Shown here in pieces: positions 52,826 to 61,829 of a stretch of 64,000 nt of DNA (its first letter is position 1; every line of letters begins with the position of its first letter). This DNA comes from Ferruginibacter paludis (lineage in GTDB: Bacteria; Bacteroidota; Bacteroidia; Chitinophagales; Chitinophagaceae). Made by a program: the position numbers and the translations under genes. The stretch covers positions 434,001 to 498,000 of the forward strand of contig NZ_JAUFQJ010000024.1 in NCBI RefSeq assembly GCF_030409685.1. The letters are read 5' to 3'. The notes beneath the pieces were generated by a model. That model saw nothing but the letters and a program-made list of their open reading frames with translations. It was not told the origin of the DNA and made no database searches.

Positions 52826-55800
52826 TCATTTAAAATTTCTTGCATCGGGAAAAATATTTTCCTGCGCCATTTCCTTTGCGGTGGGCCTTTTATGTTGTGC
52901 ATGGGTGGGGATAGATTTTTCATCTGCATAAGCCAACGTAAGCACGTTCGGATCTTGTTGCTGTGCCGCGGTTAACTGACGTAACAGTTTTGAAAAATCA
53001 TGACAACTCTGTACAATTACATGAATGACTTCTCCTTCAATTTGTAATTTACCTTCTACCATAATCAACCGCGATTGCAAAATTTCTTTACGGAATTTGT
53101 CGAACAGTGTTTGAAAAATAACGAGGTTGGAAAAACCGGTTTCATCTTCAATGGTCATAAAACAAACACCTTTCGCAGTACCGGGACGTTGTCTTACCAG
53201 CACCAGTCCGGCCACTTTTACAAGGGCACCGTTTTTTAAAGTTGACAACTGGCTGGTGGTAACAATATGCAACTGGTTCAACTTTTCTCTTACAAAACTT
53301 ACCGGGTGTGCTTTTAATGATAAAGCTGTGGCGGCATAATCGTGTACCACATGCTCTGAAGTACTCATCACCGGCAATGTTATATTTTCACTGGCGGCAT
53401 CGGCAGCAGGCTGGCCGGAAAACATTGCCTGTGGCCGGTCTTTGGTAGATACTTCCCACAAGGCCTGTCTTCTGTCTAACCCGATAGAACGAAACGCATC
53501 CGCATCGGCCAATTTTTCCAGGGCGGCTTCAGGCAAACCGATATCCCGCAAAGCGTTGATACTGCTGTAGGATTGTTTTCTGTTTGATACGAGTATTGCT
53601 ATATCTTCCTGCCGCAATCCTTTTACCTGGCGGAAACCGAGTCGCATTGCACAATACTTACCCGATTTTTCTTCCAGTAAATTATCCCATTGGGAATGGT
53701 TGATATCAACAGGCCTGATTTCAACGCCATGTTTTTTTGCATCAGCCACTATTTGCGCAGGCTGGTAAAAACCCATGGGCATACTGTTTAACAGAGCGCA
53801 GGCAAACACATCCGGGTAAAAACATTTCAGCCAGCTGCTTACATACACCAACAGGGCAAAACTGGCAGCATGACTTTCAGGAAATCCATAACTGCCAAAA
53901 CCTTCCAATTGTTTAAAAACACGCCGGGCATATTCCAGTGTATAACCATTTTTCAACATCCCCTTCACCAGTTTTTCTTCAAATTTGCTTACCAATCCTT
54001 TGGCTTTAAAAGTGGCCATACTTCGTCGCAATTCGTCTGCTTCGGCTGGTGTAAAACCTGCCGCGACAATGGCAATCTTCATAGCTTGTTCCTGGAACAA
54101 AGGCACACCCAATGTACGTTTGAGTATTTCTTTTAATTCGGGAGAAGGATATTCTACTACTTCTTCACCGTTGCGCCTTCTCAAATAAGGGTGCACCATA
54201 TCACCCTGTATGGGTCCAGGTCTTACAATCGCTACTTCAATAACCAGGTCATAAAAACAATTAGGCCTTAATCTTGGTAACATGCTTTGCTGTGCACGGC
54301 TTTCTATCTGGAAAACACCAATGGTATCCGCATGAGAAATCATTTCGTACACTTCCGGGCGATCCTGTGGAACATTGGCCAATGTAAGTTCGAGACCATA
54401 ATGTTCTTTTGCCAGGTCAAATGCTTTGCGGATGCAGGTGAGCATGCCCAATGCCAGCACATCAATTTTCATAAAACCAAGCGCATCAATATCATCTTTG
54501 TTCCATTCAATGCAGGTACGGTCAACCATGCGTGCATTCATGATGGGAACAAGATCACTCAGTTTGCCATTGGTGATAACAAAGCCACCTGTATGCTGAC
54601 CAAGCTGTCGCGGAAAACCCATGAACTCCCGGGTGAGCTGCATTACTTTTTTCAGGTGCAGGTCACCGGCGTTCATACCTTGTTCCGCAATGCCTTTCCC
54701 TTCCCACATGTCGTCGGTAAATTCCCAAACTGAACCTGAAATTTTATTGATGGTATCAACTGATAAACCCATTGCTTTGCCCACATCGCGGATGGCGCCT
54801 TTCTGGTGTTGCTGTGTAACCGTCGCTACAATCGCCGCCCTGTCACGCCCGTATTTTTGAAACACGTATTGCATCACTTCTTCACGACGCTCGTGTTCAA
54901 AATCCACATCAATATCCGGTGGTTCATTTCTTGCAGAAGAGATAAAACGTTCAAACAACAAATCAAATTTAATGGGATCAATTGAGGTAACTTCCAGGCA
55001 ATAACAAACAGTTGAATTGGCAGCGGAGCCACGGCCCTGGCAAAGAATATTTTGCTGCCGGGCAAACCGCACAATATCATGCACCGTAAGAAAATAGGCG
55101 GCATAATTCATCTCCTCAATAAATTTCAATTCATGATTAATGGAATCAATGGTCTTTTGGGAAAGGTTGTTTCCGTAACGCTTCTGTGCACCTTCCCATG
55201 CAAGCAGGGCTAATTCTTCCTGTGGTGTACGGCCACCAGTAGTGATCTCTTCAGGATACTCATATTTTAATTCGTTTAATGAAAACTGGCAGGCTGCTGC
55301 AATTTCTTCAGTGCGGCGGATGGCATCCGGATATTGCCTGAACAACCTCAACATTTCATCATTGGGTTTTAAAAATCTTTCCGCATTGGAATGTAACCGG
55401 TAACCGGCATTGTAAATGGTACATTTCTCCCGCACACAGGTTACAATATCCTGCAATTGTCTCCTGGCGGGTTCATGATAATGCACATCATTGGTAGCTA
55501 CCAACGGGATATTGAATTGAGTTGCCAGTTGTGCCAGCCGGAATACATATTTACTGTCATCACCCTCGTACCGGCGGGTGGCTGCGACGTATACATTTTC
55601 ACCAAAAGCATTTTTGTATTCCTGCACAGCATTTTTGAAAGCCTCTTCAAATTCAAATGCTTCATTTAATTGTGCCGGTGGCAAAACGATAAATTTTATA
55701 TCGTTCGCATATTCGTACACATCTTTTTTATACAAGTGGCAGTCCCCTTTTTCTGCACGCCTGTTTCCAAGCGTTAGTAAATTACACAATTGTGCATACG

Positions 55801-56050
55801 CTTTTTTAGTAGTTGGATAGGCCAACAGGGATACGCCATCCAACAGATCGAGCCTGCAACCAACAATGATGCGGATGCCATTTTTTTTAGCTGTCGCATG
55901 TGCCCGCACAATACCCGCAAAACTATTTCTGTCAGTAATGGCGATGGCAGTATAACCTAGTGCCGTAGCTTGCTCCACCATTTCTTCAGGGTGAGAAGCA
56001 CCCCGCAAAAAACTAAAATTAGATGTGACTTGTAGTTCTGTGTATTGCAT
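52826..56050 (-). CDS. dnaE2: error-prone DNA polymerase DnaE2 (ImuC)
   Basis: 1074 residues. The N-terminal PHP domain (LQVTSNFSFLRGASHPEEMVEQA is its start; AITDRNSFAGIVRAH follows) is present, then the polymerase core: GRGSAANSTVCYCLEVTSIDP, PPDIDVDFEHERREEV with the catalytic aspartates, RPGPIQGDMVHPYLRRR and GFGSYGFPESHAASFALLVY. The C-terminal OB fold is KVAGLVLVRQRPGTAKG. The shorter length than replicative DnaE1 and the absence of the tau-binding extension mark it as DnaE2/ImuC, the translesion polymerase that works with ImuA and ImuB to bypass damage with mutations. imuB and imuA lie upstream, co-directional, separated by the repeat copy B, so it may have its own promoter. Confidence 0.95.
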   Translation of the reverse strand: MQYTELQVTSNFSFLRGASHPEEMVEQATALGYTAIAITDRNSFAGIVRAHATAKKNGIRIIVGCRLDLLDGVSLLAYPTTKKAYAQLCNLLTLGNRRAEKGDCHLYKKDVYEYANDIKFIVLPPAQLNEAFEFEEAFKNAVQEYKNAFGENVYVAATRRYEGDDSKYVFRLAQLATQFNIPLVATNDVHYHEPARRQLQDIVTCVREKCTIYNAGYRLHSNAERFLKPNDEMLRLFRQYPDAIRRTEEIAAACQFSLNELKYEYPEEITTGGRTPQEELALLAWEGAQKRYGNNLSQKTIDSINHELKFIEEMNYAAYFLTVHDIVRFARQQNILCQGRGSAANSTVCYCLEVTSIDPIKFDLLFERFISSARNEPPDIDVDFEHERREEVMQYVFQKYGRDRAAIVATVTQQHQKGAIRDVGKAMGLSVDTINKISGSVWEFTDDMWEGKGIAEQGMNAGDLHLKKVMQLTREFMGFPRQLGQHTGGFVITNGKLSDLVPIMNARMVDRTCIEWNKDDIDALGFMKIDVLALGMLTCIRKAFDLAKEHYGLELTLANVPQDRPEVYEMISHADTIGVFQIESRAQQSMLPRLRPNCFYDLVIEVAIVRPGPIQGDMVHPYLRRRNGEEVVEYPSPELKEILKRTLGVPLFQEQAMKIAIVAAGFTPAEADELRRSMATFKAKGLVSKFEEKLVKGMLKNGYTLEYARRVFKQLEGFGSYGFPESHAASFALLVYVSSWLKCFYPDVFACALLNSMPMGFYQPAQIVADAKKHGVEIRPVDINHSQWDNLLEEKSGKYCAMRLGFRQVKGLRQEDIAILVSNRKQSYSSINALRDIGLPEAALEKLADADAFRSIGLDRRQALWEVSTKDRPQAMFSGQPAADAASENITLPVMSTSEHVVHDYAATALSLKAHPVSFVREKLNQLHIVTTSQLSTLKNGALVKVAGLVLVRQRPGTAKGVCFMTIEDETGFSNLVIFQTLFDKFRKEILQSRLIMVEGKLQIEGEVIHVIVQSCHDFSKLLRQLTAAQQQDPNVLTLAYADEKSIPTHAQHKRPTAKEMAQENIFPDARNFK

Positions 56051-56451
56051 TTGTATTTATAAAAATGAACACTGTATTTGTTAATGTTTCTGATGTTTGG
56101 AGGATTAAGAATTTAATAATCAAACGTGTTAGTAATGCTATAAAAAGTAGAAGGCCTGTTCTTTATACTTAGGATGTAACAAGACTAAGAATAGAATTAC
56201 TAAAGCTGAAATTACTATGCACAAAAGCTCAACAGAGCTCCTTGACAGCAACGGGCTGTATTCGTTGCTGTCTTGACTTTTTTTTGTTACTTTTTTTGTG
56301 TCAAGACAAAAAAAGTAAGTAAGAAGTAACAATTAAATAAAAAATTCCTGACTTACAATTCAATCCATATTTTTTGACCTGTTGGTACACGGATTTTTTT
56401 GGAATGCTGTTACTTTTTATTGCTAATTGATTTAAAGAATAAGCCTTATCC
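56051..56451. other. 401-base region between imuB and dnaE2 with repeat copy B
   Basis: Filled mostly by the element at 56164-56347; the remaining bases upstream of dnaE2 could hold a promoter but no clear TAnnTTTG match was seen. The 64-codon frame at 56138-56332 is a by-product of the repeat. Confidence 0.6.
56164..56347 (+). repeat. 180-bp dispersed element, copy B
   Basis: Matches copy A along its length. Its hairpin has arms 56244-56253 and 56263-56272; compared with copy A a G-C pair has become A-T by changes on both sides, which points to a conserved RNA structure. The second palindrome (56287-56318) is identical to that of copy A. Confidence 0.8.
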
Positions 56452-57951
56452 TTATGCAAAAAATCCATGTAAAAACCATTTGTAAGTTTTCTCCACATCA
56501 TAATGACCAGACCGGAAAAGCCAATAGCGTTTACCCCCCTCATCTTCAACTATATAATAATCCCGGTGCCGCCCTTGCTGCAACCACCATTCCTGTTCAA
56601 TGCGTTCCGGTCCGTCTGCCTTTATAATAGTATGTAAGTTGCCCATATACCTGAAATTCATGGGTGGGTAATCGGGAACCGGCGCTGTAACGTCAATCAG
56701 TTGCGGCCTGGGTAATACGTGCAACGGTCTCGGGTTGCTGATTTTCCACCCGGTAGCGATGGTTTCGTTTAAGGCAGCCTTTTTATAAGATCGTTCCGGC
56801 CAGTAATGCTCATCGGGTGTAAAGCGGTGAATATGCTGTGCACCAATCTTTCCGGCTATCCTGTCCAGCAATTCTGCCAGCTCAATATCATCCAGAGCTC
56901 CTTTGTGCCCAAACAAATTTTTTTGTACGGGCGAAAGCTCTTCTGTTGCAGTTGCTTCCAGGATAAATAATTCTATTGCCAGAGCAGGTTCTATGGTAGC
57001 GATTTTTTCTTCAAACAATTTGAACAAATGCTTGCTGTTACAAGAAGGGCGCAGCGTACCAATATCAACCGATATCATTTTTCCATCTACCCGGTAACAT
57101 TTCAATACAGCAAGCCGAAGCCCTTTCTGTTCGTGCTGCAGCCTGTTGCATAACTTATCCAGCAAATGCTGCATGGCTATCTCAATACCTGTTGCAGTAA
57201 CGATCGGTTCCAGGCAGGGTAATCTTTCCTGGTAAGGTACAATGGGATGTATGGGTTGAATGGTTTCTTCCTGAAGGCCCAATGCCTTATCTAATTGGTT
57301 TAATAATTCCAGGCCGAAACGCCGCCGCAAGGCAGTTCGGGGCATTGCAATAAACTGGTGAATCTGCCGCAGGCCCAATTTTTCAAGGCGCTCAATTACC
57401 GTTGCTTCCAACCTTAACGCAGTGGGTGACAATGAAAGCAAGGCATCGGATTGTCGGGAAGGTTCAACAATGTTTATTTTTTTACCAAACCGAGCCAATG
57501 CCCATGCGGCACCAACGGTATCTGCTATGGCAATACTGATATCATAACCTATATGGTGTAACCGTTTGGCTATATCTGTTAAATACCGTTCTTCTCCACC
57601 CCACAAATGAGCGCAACCGGTTACCTCCAGCAACAATCCATCTGGTACATCGGTTGCTGCGGCAGGTGTGTACCGTATGCACCATTCTGCCAGGCCAGTT
57701 AGCAATAACTCAGCCCTGCCAGGTTCGTCATCAAAATATTGCAACCCGGTAATAATGGCCCGGGCATCTGCCAATACCATACCGTTGTATACGCCTTGTC
57801 TTTTGGCAGCTTCATTAGCAGCTGTTATCACCATCCGGCCATGGTCTGGTAAAACCAATACAAAGGGCGCTTCTTTTAAAGAGGGCTGGCGGCGGACAAG
57901 CCAATCCGTTTTTAACTGACGGAACCATATAGATACAAAACGCTTTGACAT
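56452..57951 (-). CDS. imuB: ImuB, Y-family-like mutasome protein
   Basis: 499 residues from the ATG at 57951 (MSKRFVSIWFRQLKTDWL); 16 extra residues in the longer frame are unlikely. It has Y-family polymerase architecture (palm/fingers: FVLVLPDHGRMVITAANEAAKRQGVYNGM is the start of the block; GLLLEVTGCAHLWGGEERYL follows) but LEVTGCAHLW lacks the Asp-Glu pair that active members carry in the second catalytic motif, as usual for ImuB. The helix-hairpin and little-finger region extends to ~400, and the C-terminal ~100 residues (KADGPERIEQEWWLQQGRHRDYYIVEDEGG is the last block, residues ~450-480) are the ImuB tail. It is the platform that recruits DnaE2. Starts 1 base after the imuA stop. Confidence 0.93.
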   Translation of the reverse strand: MSKRFVSIWFRQLKTDWLVRRQPSLKEAPFVLVLPDHGRMVITAANEAAKRQGVYNGMVLADARAIITGLQYFDDEPGRAELLLTGLAEWCIRYTPAAATDVPDGLLLEVTGCAHLWGGEERYLTDIAKRLHHIGYDISIAIADTVGAAWALARFGKKINIVEPSRQSDALLSLSPTALRLEATVIERLEKLGLRQIHQFIAMPRTALRRRFGLELLNQLDKALGLQEETIQPIHPIVPYQERLPCLEPIVTATGIEIAMQHLLDKLCNRLQHEQKGLRLAVLKCYRVDGKMISVDIGTLRPSCNSKHLFKLFEEKIATIEPALAIELFILEATATEELSPVQKNLFGHKGALDDIELAELLDRIAGKIGAQHIHRFTPDEHYWPERSYKKAALNETIATGWKISNPRPLHVLPRPQLIDVTAPVPDYPPMNFRYMGNLHTIIKADGPERIEQEWWLQQGRHRDYYIVEDEGGKRYWLFRSGHYDVEKTYKWFLHGFFA

Positions 57952-57952
57952 G

Positions 57953-58684
57953 TCATCCCGTTTTTTGTTGTACCTGTAACGGAATGGCGGGTATGGCATT
58001 TACCTGCCTGAAGCGGCCTGCGGCAAATTCCATGTCCCAACTTCCCGGCTTGCCGTTCCTTACTTTCAGCAGGGTAACTTTCCAGCGGGGAAAGCCTACG
58101 CCGGGCATTCCTTCCGGCAGCTGGCTTCTTAATGAAGTTATCTGCCAGCGGGTAACACAGGCGGTAGTATTTAAACTGCGGGGATTGTTGCGTATAATAA
58201 AACCTGTTACCTTACTTTGCTCTACTGCCAGCTGCAGCCGCCTTGAAGCATTAAAACTTAATTCCTGCATTTCACCAATTACCGCCACTAAACCTTCGCA
58301 TTTAAGCGCTTCTTCCATTGCCCAGCAAATTTGTTTTTCTTTTTGCAGATCGACGAAAATAATTTTATCCGGTGCAATGCCGAATGATTGATATGCCGGT
58401 GGAAAAATATTTTTGCAGGCTCCAATCCATATCATCACGCCACCCTGCTGCATTAACTGAGCCAATACTCCTGCAACAAAACCGGTTGTAACTGCAGCTG
58501 TTTCTTTACTATCACTAATAAATTCATGCATTACACCCACTGGAAAATGGTTACCGGGAAAAGCATTTTTTATAGGGCCAATCGCCTTGTCCAAAGCAAT
58601 ATTATTCAGGGCGGTTTTAAATCCCTGTAAAGGAAAAATATCCTTTTGCAAACGGGCAATAATATCGGCTTTGGTTGCTGTCAT
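57953..58684 (-). CDS. imuA: ImuA, RecA-like mutasome protein
   Basis: 243 residues. RecA/SulA-like fold of ImuA: GVMHEFISDSKETAAVTTGF where the P-loop would be, GGVMIWIGACKNIFPPAYQSFG, DKIIFVDLQKEKQICWAMEEAL, GLVAVIGEMQELSFNASRRLQLA and the end segment RWKVTLLKVRNGKPGSWDMEF. The Walker A Gly-Lys-Thr/Ser is not seen, consistent with an ImuA that has lost ATPase ability or uses a degenerate loop. First gene of the imuA-imuB-dnaE2 set, which together promote mutagenic repair of damaged DNA. A palindrome at 58725-58747, about 40 bases before the start, is a candidate SOS operator. Confidence 0.88.
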   Translation of the reverse strand: MTATKADIIARLQKDIFPLQGFKTALNNIALDKAIGPIKNAFPGNHFPVGVMHEFISDSKETAAVTTGFVAGVLAQLMQQGGVMIWIGACKNIFPPAYQSFGIAPDKIIFVDLQKEKQICWAMEEALKCEGLVAVIGEMQELSFNASRRLQLAVEQSKVTGFIIRNNPRSLNTTACVTRWQITSLRSQLPEGMPGVGFPRWKVTLLKVRNGKPGSWDMEFAAGRFRQVNAIPAIPLQVQQKTG

Positions 58685-58724
58685 GTATAAATGAAGCTAT
58701 ACTTTCGGCATAGGTCATTTGCAA

Positions 58725-58747
58725 TATTACTAAATTTTTTAGTAATA
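58725..58747. promoter_or_regulatory. palindrome upstream of imuA, candidate damage-response operator
   Basis: Perfect 10-bp arms TATTACTAAA / TTTAGTAATA with a 3-base TTT spacer, centred 52 bases upstream of the imuA start. It does not match the Escherichia coli or Bacillus LexA boxes. The placement fits a repressor site; the regulator is unknown. Confidence 0.5.
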
Positions 58748-58892
58748 AAAGTGCGAATATTTTTATCTTTCAATTTTAAAAATCAGCTTTAATAAATATT
58801 AAAAAACGATAAGTGGATAGAGTTAAGAATCAGTCTATAAGAAGGCAAAGAGCAATTGGAATAAAATAACTCTTTTGCAATTGCTGCATTTT

Positions 58893-60083
58893 TTATTGTC
58901 GCTCAAAAAAGAACACCCCTTTTTTGTTTGAAATAATGATGTCTTTCTTTTTGTCACCATTGATATCCTCAACCACCATACTCAAACCTACGCCGGAATT
59001 GTTGTCTATCAAATGTGGAATCCATTGCGGAGTTTTGCCGGGTACAAATTCAAACCAGTATAACACTGCTGCTTCATGGCCGCCCGGGTCGCCGCCATTG
59101 TGGGCATAATAGCGCTTGCCGGTGATAAGATCGGGGTTGCCATCGCCATTGATATCTTCTAAAGCAAGGCAATGCGATTCTGAAAAAAGTTTGCTGATGG
59201 TATGCGTTACCCAGTTACTATTTCCATTACTATCTTTTTGTTGCTCATACCACCAGATGCCGTAATCATGTGCTGATGAACTAATGATATCCTGGTCGCC
59301 ATCCTTATCAACATCCAGCACAAACATGTTGGCACAGTCTGCTCCAAAATTGGCTTCATGAAATTGCCAGTTGCTGTCTGTTACATTGACCGGCGATTGC
59401 CACCAGCCGCTTTTTATAAACACATCATTGCGACCATCTTTATTGATATCGCCCCAGCCAAGTCCGTGGGTGTATTTATCTGTTCCTCTTGATGGGTCAT
59501 TGCTGATTACATGCTGTTGCCAAATTGTATCATTTTTTCTCTGCGGCGATTGCAGCCAGATTACTTGTTTGGTTGTAATGTCATTGCATATAATATCCAT
59601 TCGCCCATCTCCATCCACATCCACGAATGCAGGGTTTTCATTACCGGCAGTGGCAACAATCACATGACTCTGCCACAGTGTATTTTTATTTTGCGGATTT
59701 TGGTACCAGACACATATGCCTCCCGGTTGATCAAAGCGTATCAAATCAGGCCAGCCATCATTGTTGACATCCATACTATAATTTAAAAAACTGGTACTGT
59801 ATCCAGGTACCGGATTAAGTATATCGGTGTGTATGTTATGGCGTTGCCAGCCAGGCGCCTGGTACCAGTAACGACCGGCAAGAATATCTATTTTGCCATC
59901 TTTATTTACATCTGCTACCCCAACGCCTTCAGATACAAAAACAGGACTTATAATATGCTTTTTAAAAGCAACGGAAGTTGATTTATCGATTGCCAGCTGT
60001 GCATCAACGGTATATTTCACCGGTACTATTAGTGTACACAAAAAAATAATACGGTAAAACCAATGATGCGTAGTTGCAGGCAT
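58893..60083 (-). CDS. VCBS/FG-GAP-repeat exported protein
   Basis: 396 residues. An N-terminal signal (FYRIIFLCTLIVPVKYTVDAQ) is followed by seven calcium-binding-like repeats of the type Dx(N/D)xDGxxD(I/L)(I/L): DVNKDGKIDIL, DVNNDGWPDLI, DVDGDGRMDII, DINKDGRNDVF, DVDKDGDQDII, DINGDGNPDLI and DINGDKKKDII, each separated by ~45-55 residues with WYQ or WW. This is a seven-bladed beta-propeller with one DxDxDG loop per blade, as in FG-GAP/VCBS proteins. Probably exported; it may bind a polymer or partner. There is no catalytic motif and no T9SS sorting tail. Separate from the imu operon, 208 bases away. Confidence 0.85.
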   Translation of the reverse strand: MPATTHHWFYRIIFLCTLIVPVKYTVDAQLAIDKSTSVAFKKHIISPVFVSEGVGVADVNKDGKIDILAGRYWYQAPGWQRHNIHTDILNPVPGYSTSFLNYSMDVNNDGWPDLIRFDQPGGICVWYQNPQNKNTLWQSHVIVATAGNENPAFVDVDGDGRMDIICNDITTKQVIWLQSPQRKNDTIWQQHVISNDPSRGTDKYTHGLGWGDINKDGRNDVFIKSGWWQSPVNVTDSNWQFHEANFGADCANMFVLDVDKDGDQDIISSSAHDYGIWWYEQQKDSNGNSNWVTHTISKLFSESHCLALEDINGDGNPDLITGKRYYAHNGGDPGGHEAAVLYWFEFVPGKTPQWIPHLIDNNSGVGLSMVVEDINGDKKKDIIISNKKGVFFFERQ

Positions 60084-60466
60084 GTTTTCGTTTTTAATGA
60101 TTGTTATGAATTTGTAATTGGTATACCTGATGGTCGTATATTATAAACAATGGTATAAAGTTGATTGAAAGAATTGATATTTAATTCATCGTTGAAATAA
60201 TAAGCTATAGATTCTTCAAGCAAAACAGGTTATTTTTTATCTGCTGCATGTCCTTATTTCGTCCAGCGACAAACAGGTACAGCATAATTCAATAAGTTAA
60301 TCCCGGTAATTACTCGTTAAGTTTAAATGGCTTTTAAATTAACCGGATAGCTAATTCCAATCACAACCAGGTCTGCCGGAGGTCATTGTTATGCTTTATC
60401 AATGGCCTGAACTTTACAAAGTTGATTTCTATGGTAAAAGGTAGTTTGCCGGTAATGCGCTATACT
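60084..60466. other. 383-base divergent region between the VCBS gene and the efflux operon
   Basis: AT-rich, with no open frame worth naming except in-frame upstream ATGs of the TolC gene (60386, 60431, 60455). No palindrome or repeat was recognised. It should hold the promoters of both flanking genes. Confidence 0.5.
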
Positions 60467-61828
60467 ATGTATAATCGTTTCATTATAGTCTCCTTTCAGG
60501 TTATTTTTTTGTTAGTCCTGAATATCCGCCCTGTAATTGCGCAGTTTCCTTCCGCTTCAAAAAAGTGGGCTATAGCAGACTGTTTTCAATATGCCGCTGC
60601 ACACAATATCCAGATTAATACATTAAGGCTAAATGAACTATCAGCCCGGCAGGATTTATTAGTAGCAGAAGCAGCAAAAATACCGGCACTTTCTGCATCT
60701 GCAGGAAATACCTTTAACAATGCAAATAATATTGTTGCAGGAAACAACAGCAGATTGATAAACCAGCTGTCCGCTATTGGAAACTACTCAGTTAATTCAT
60801 CTGTTATTTTGTGGAATAATAATTCTGTTGGCAACAAAATCCGGGAACAGCATTTACTTACAGAATCTGCCGGACTTGCCGTACAGGAAACGCAAAACAA
60901 CATTATTATATTAATTACCCAGGCATACCTCAATATTTTATTATCCCGTGAAAATGAAAAATATATAATAGATCTGGTGAGTGCATCCGCCGAAAGTGTA
61001 AACCAGGGCCAAATGCTTTTTGATGCGGGGAGCATCTCAAAAATAAACCTGATGCAGTTGCAGGCACAGCTGGCCGGCGATAAATACCTGCTTGTGCAGA
61101 CACAAAATCAAGTAAGGCAAAATGTGCTTTCATTGGAACAATTGCTACAATTGCCGGCAGACACATTGTTTGATATTGTAACACCATTACATGTAGAAGC
61201 AAAAGAAATTTTACCCACCCTTGCAGAAGCTGAACAGGCGGCATTAAAAAGTTTTCCTGAGATCAAAATCGGCCGGTTGAATACTGAAATTGCTTCGTTA
61301 AATATTTTACTGGCTAAAGCGGCTTATAAACCAACCGTTAAAGCCACTGCAGCAATGGGTTCGGGATACAGTGATGTTATTATCAATAATGTCTCGCCAA
61401 AGACAGCTTATTTAATACAGACCGGTAATAATTTCTACCAGAGTCTTGGTATAACAGTAGCCATTCCTATCTTTTCGCAACGCGTTAATAGAGCTGGTGT
61501 AGAAAAATCCTTCATTGCTTACAAACAAGCCGGCCTTAATTTACAAAACATCCAGTTGGTTTTATTACAGGTGGTGGAGCGGGCCTATCTGAATGCGCTA
61601 AATGCTCAACAAGCTTTTGATGCGGCCAATCAGCAATTGGTGACAGCCACGGAAAGCTATAATATAGCAAATGAACAGTTAAAACTCGGCGCCATTAATT
61701 CTTATAACCTGCTACTGCAGCGAAACCAATATGTGCAGGCGGTACAGGCTTATACAGAGGCAAAGTATACCACTGTTTTACAGCAAAAAATTTATCAGTT
61801 CTACATGGGTAGCCCGATAATCTTATAA
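60467..61828 (+). CDS. TolC-family outer membrane efflux protein
   Basis: 453 residues from the ATG at 60467, chosen because it puts a signal peptide (MYNRFIIVSFQVIFLLVLNI) at the front; ATGs at 60431 and 60455 are also in frame. The mature protein has the two homologous TolC halves of long helices (LRLNELSARQDLLVAEAAKIP, ILLSRENEKYIIDLVSASAESVNQG, then repeated LLAKAAYKPTVKATAAMGSG, VVERAYLNALNAQQAFDAANQQLV). It forms the outer-membrane channel-tunnel of a tripartite pump. First gene of an operon with the adaptor (1-base gap), ATPase and permease, so the system exports an unknown substrate from the cell. Confidence 0.88.
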   Translation: MYNRFIIVSFQVIFLLVLNIRPVIAQFPSASKKWAIADCFQYAAAHNIQINTLRLNELSARQDLLVAEAAKIPALSASAGNTFNNANNIVAGNNSRLINQLSAIGNYSVNSSVILWNNNSVGNKIREQHLLTESAGLAVQETQNNIIILITQAYLNILLSRENEKYIIDLVSASAESVNQGQMLFDAGSISKINLMQLQAQLAGDKYLLVQTQNQVRQNVLSLEQLLQLPADTLFDIVTPLHVEAKEILPTLAEAEQAALKSFPEIKIGRLNTEIASLNILLAKAAYKPTVKATAAMGSGYSDVIINNVSPKTAYLIQTGNNFYQSLGITVAIPIFSQRVNRAGVEKSFIAYKQAGLNLQNIQLVLLQVVERAYLNALNAQQAFDAANQQLVTATESYNIANEQLKLGAINSYNLLLQRNQYVQAVQAYTEAKYTTVLQQKIYQFYMGSPIIL

Positions 61829-61829
61829 A

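Noticed and set aside
56051..56100. GAAC-N9-GTT as a LexA-type box upstream of dnaE2
   Set aside because: It is an imperfect match to the Gram-positive box and its position does not fit a -33/-7 promoter.
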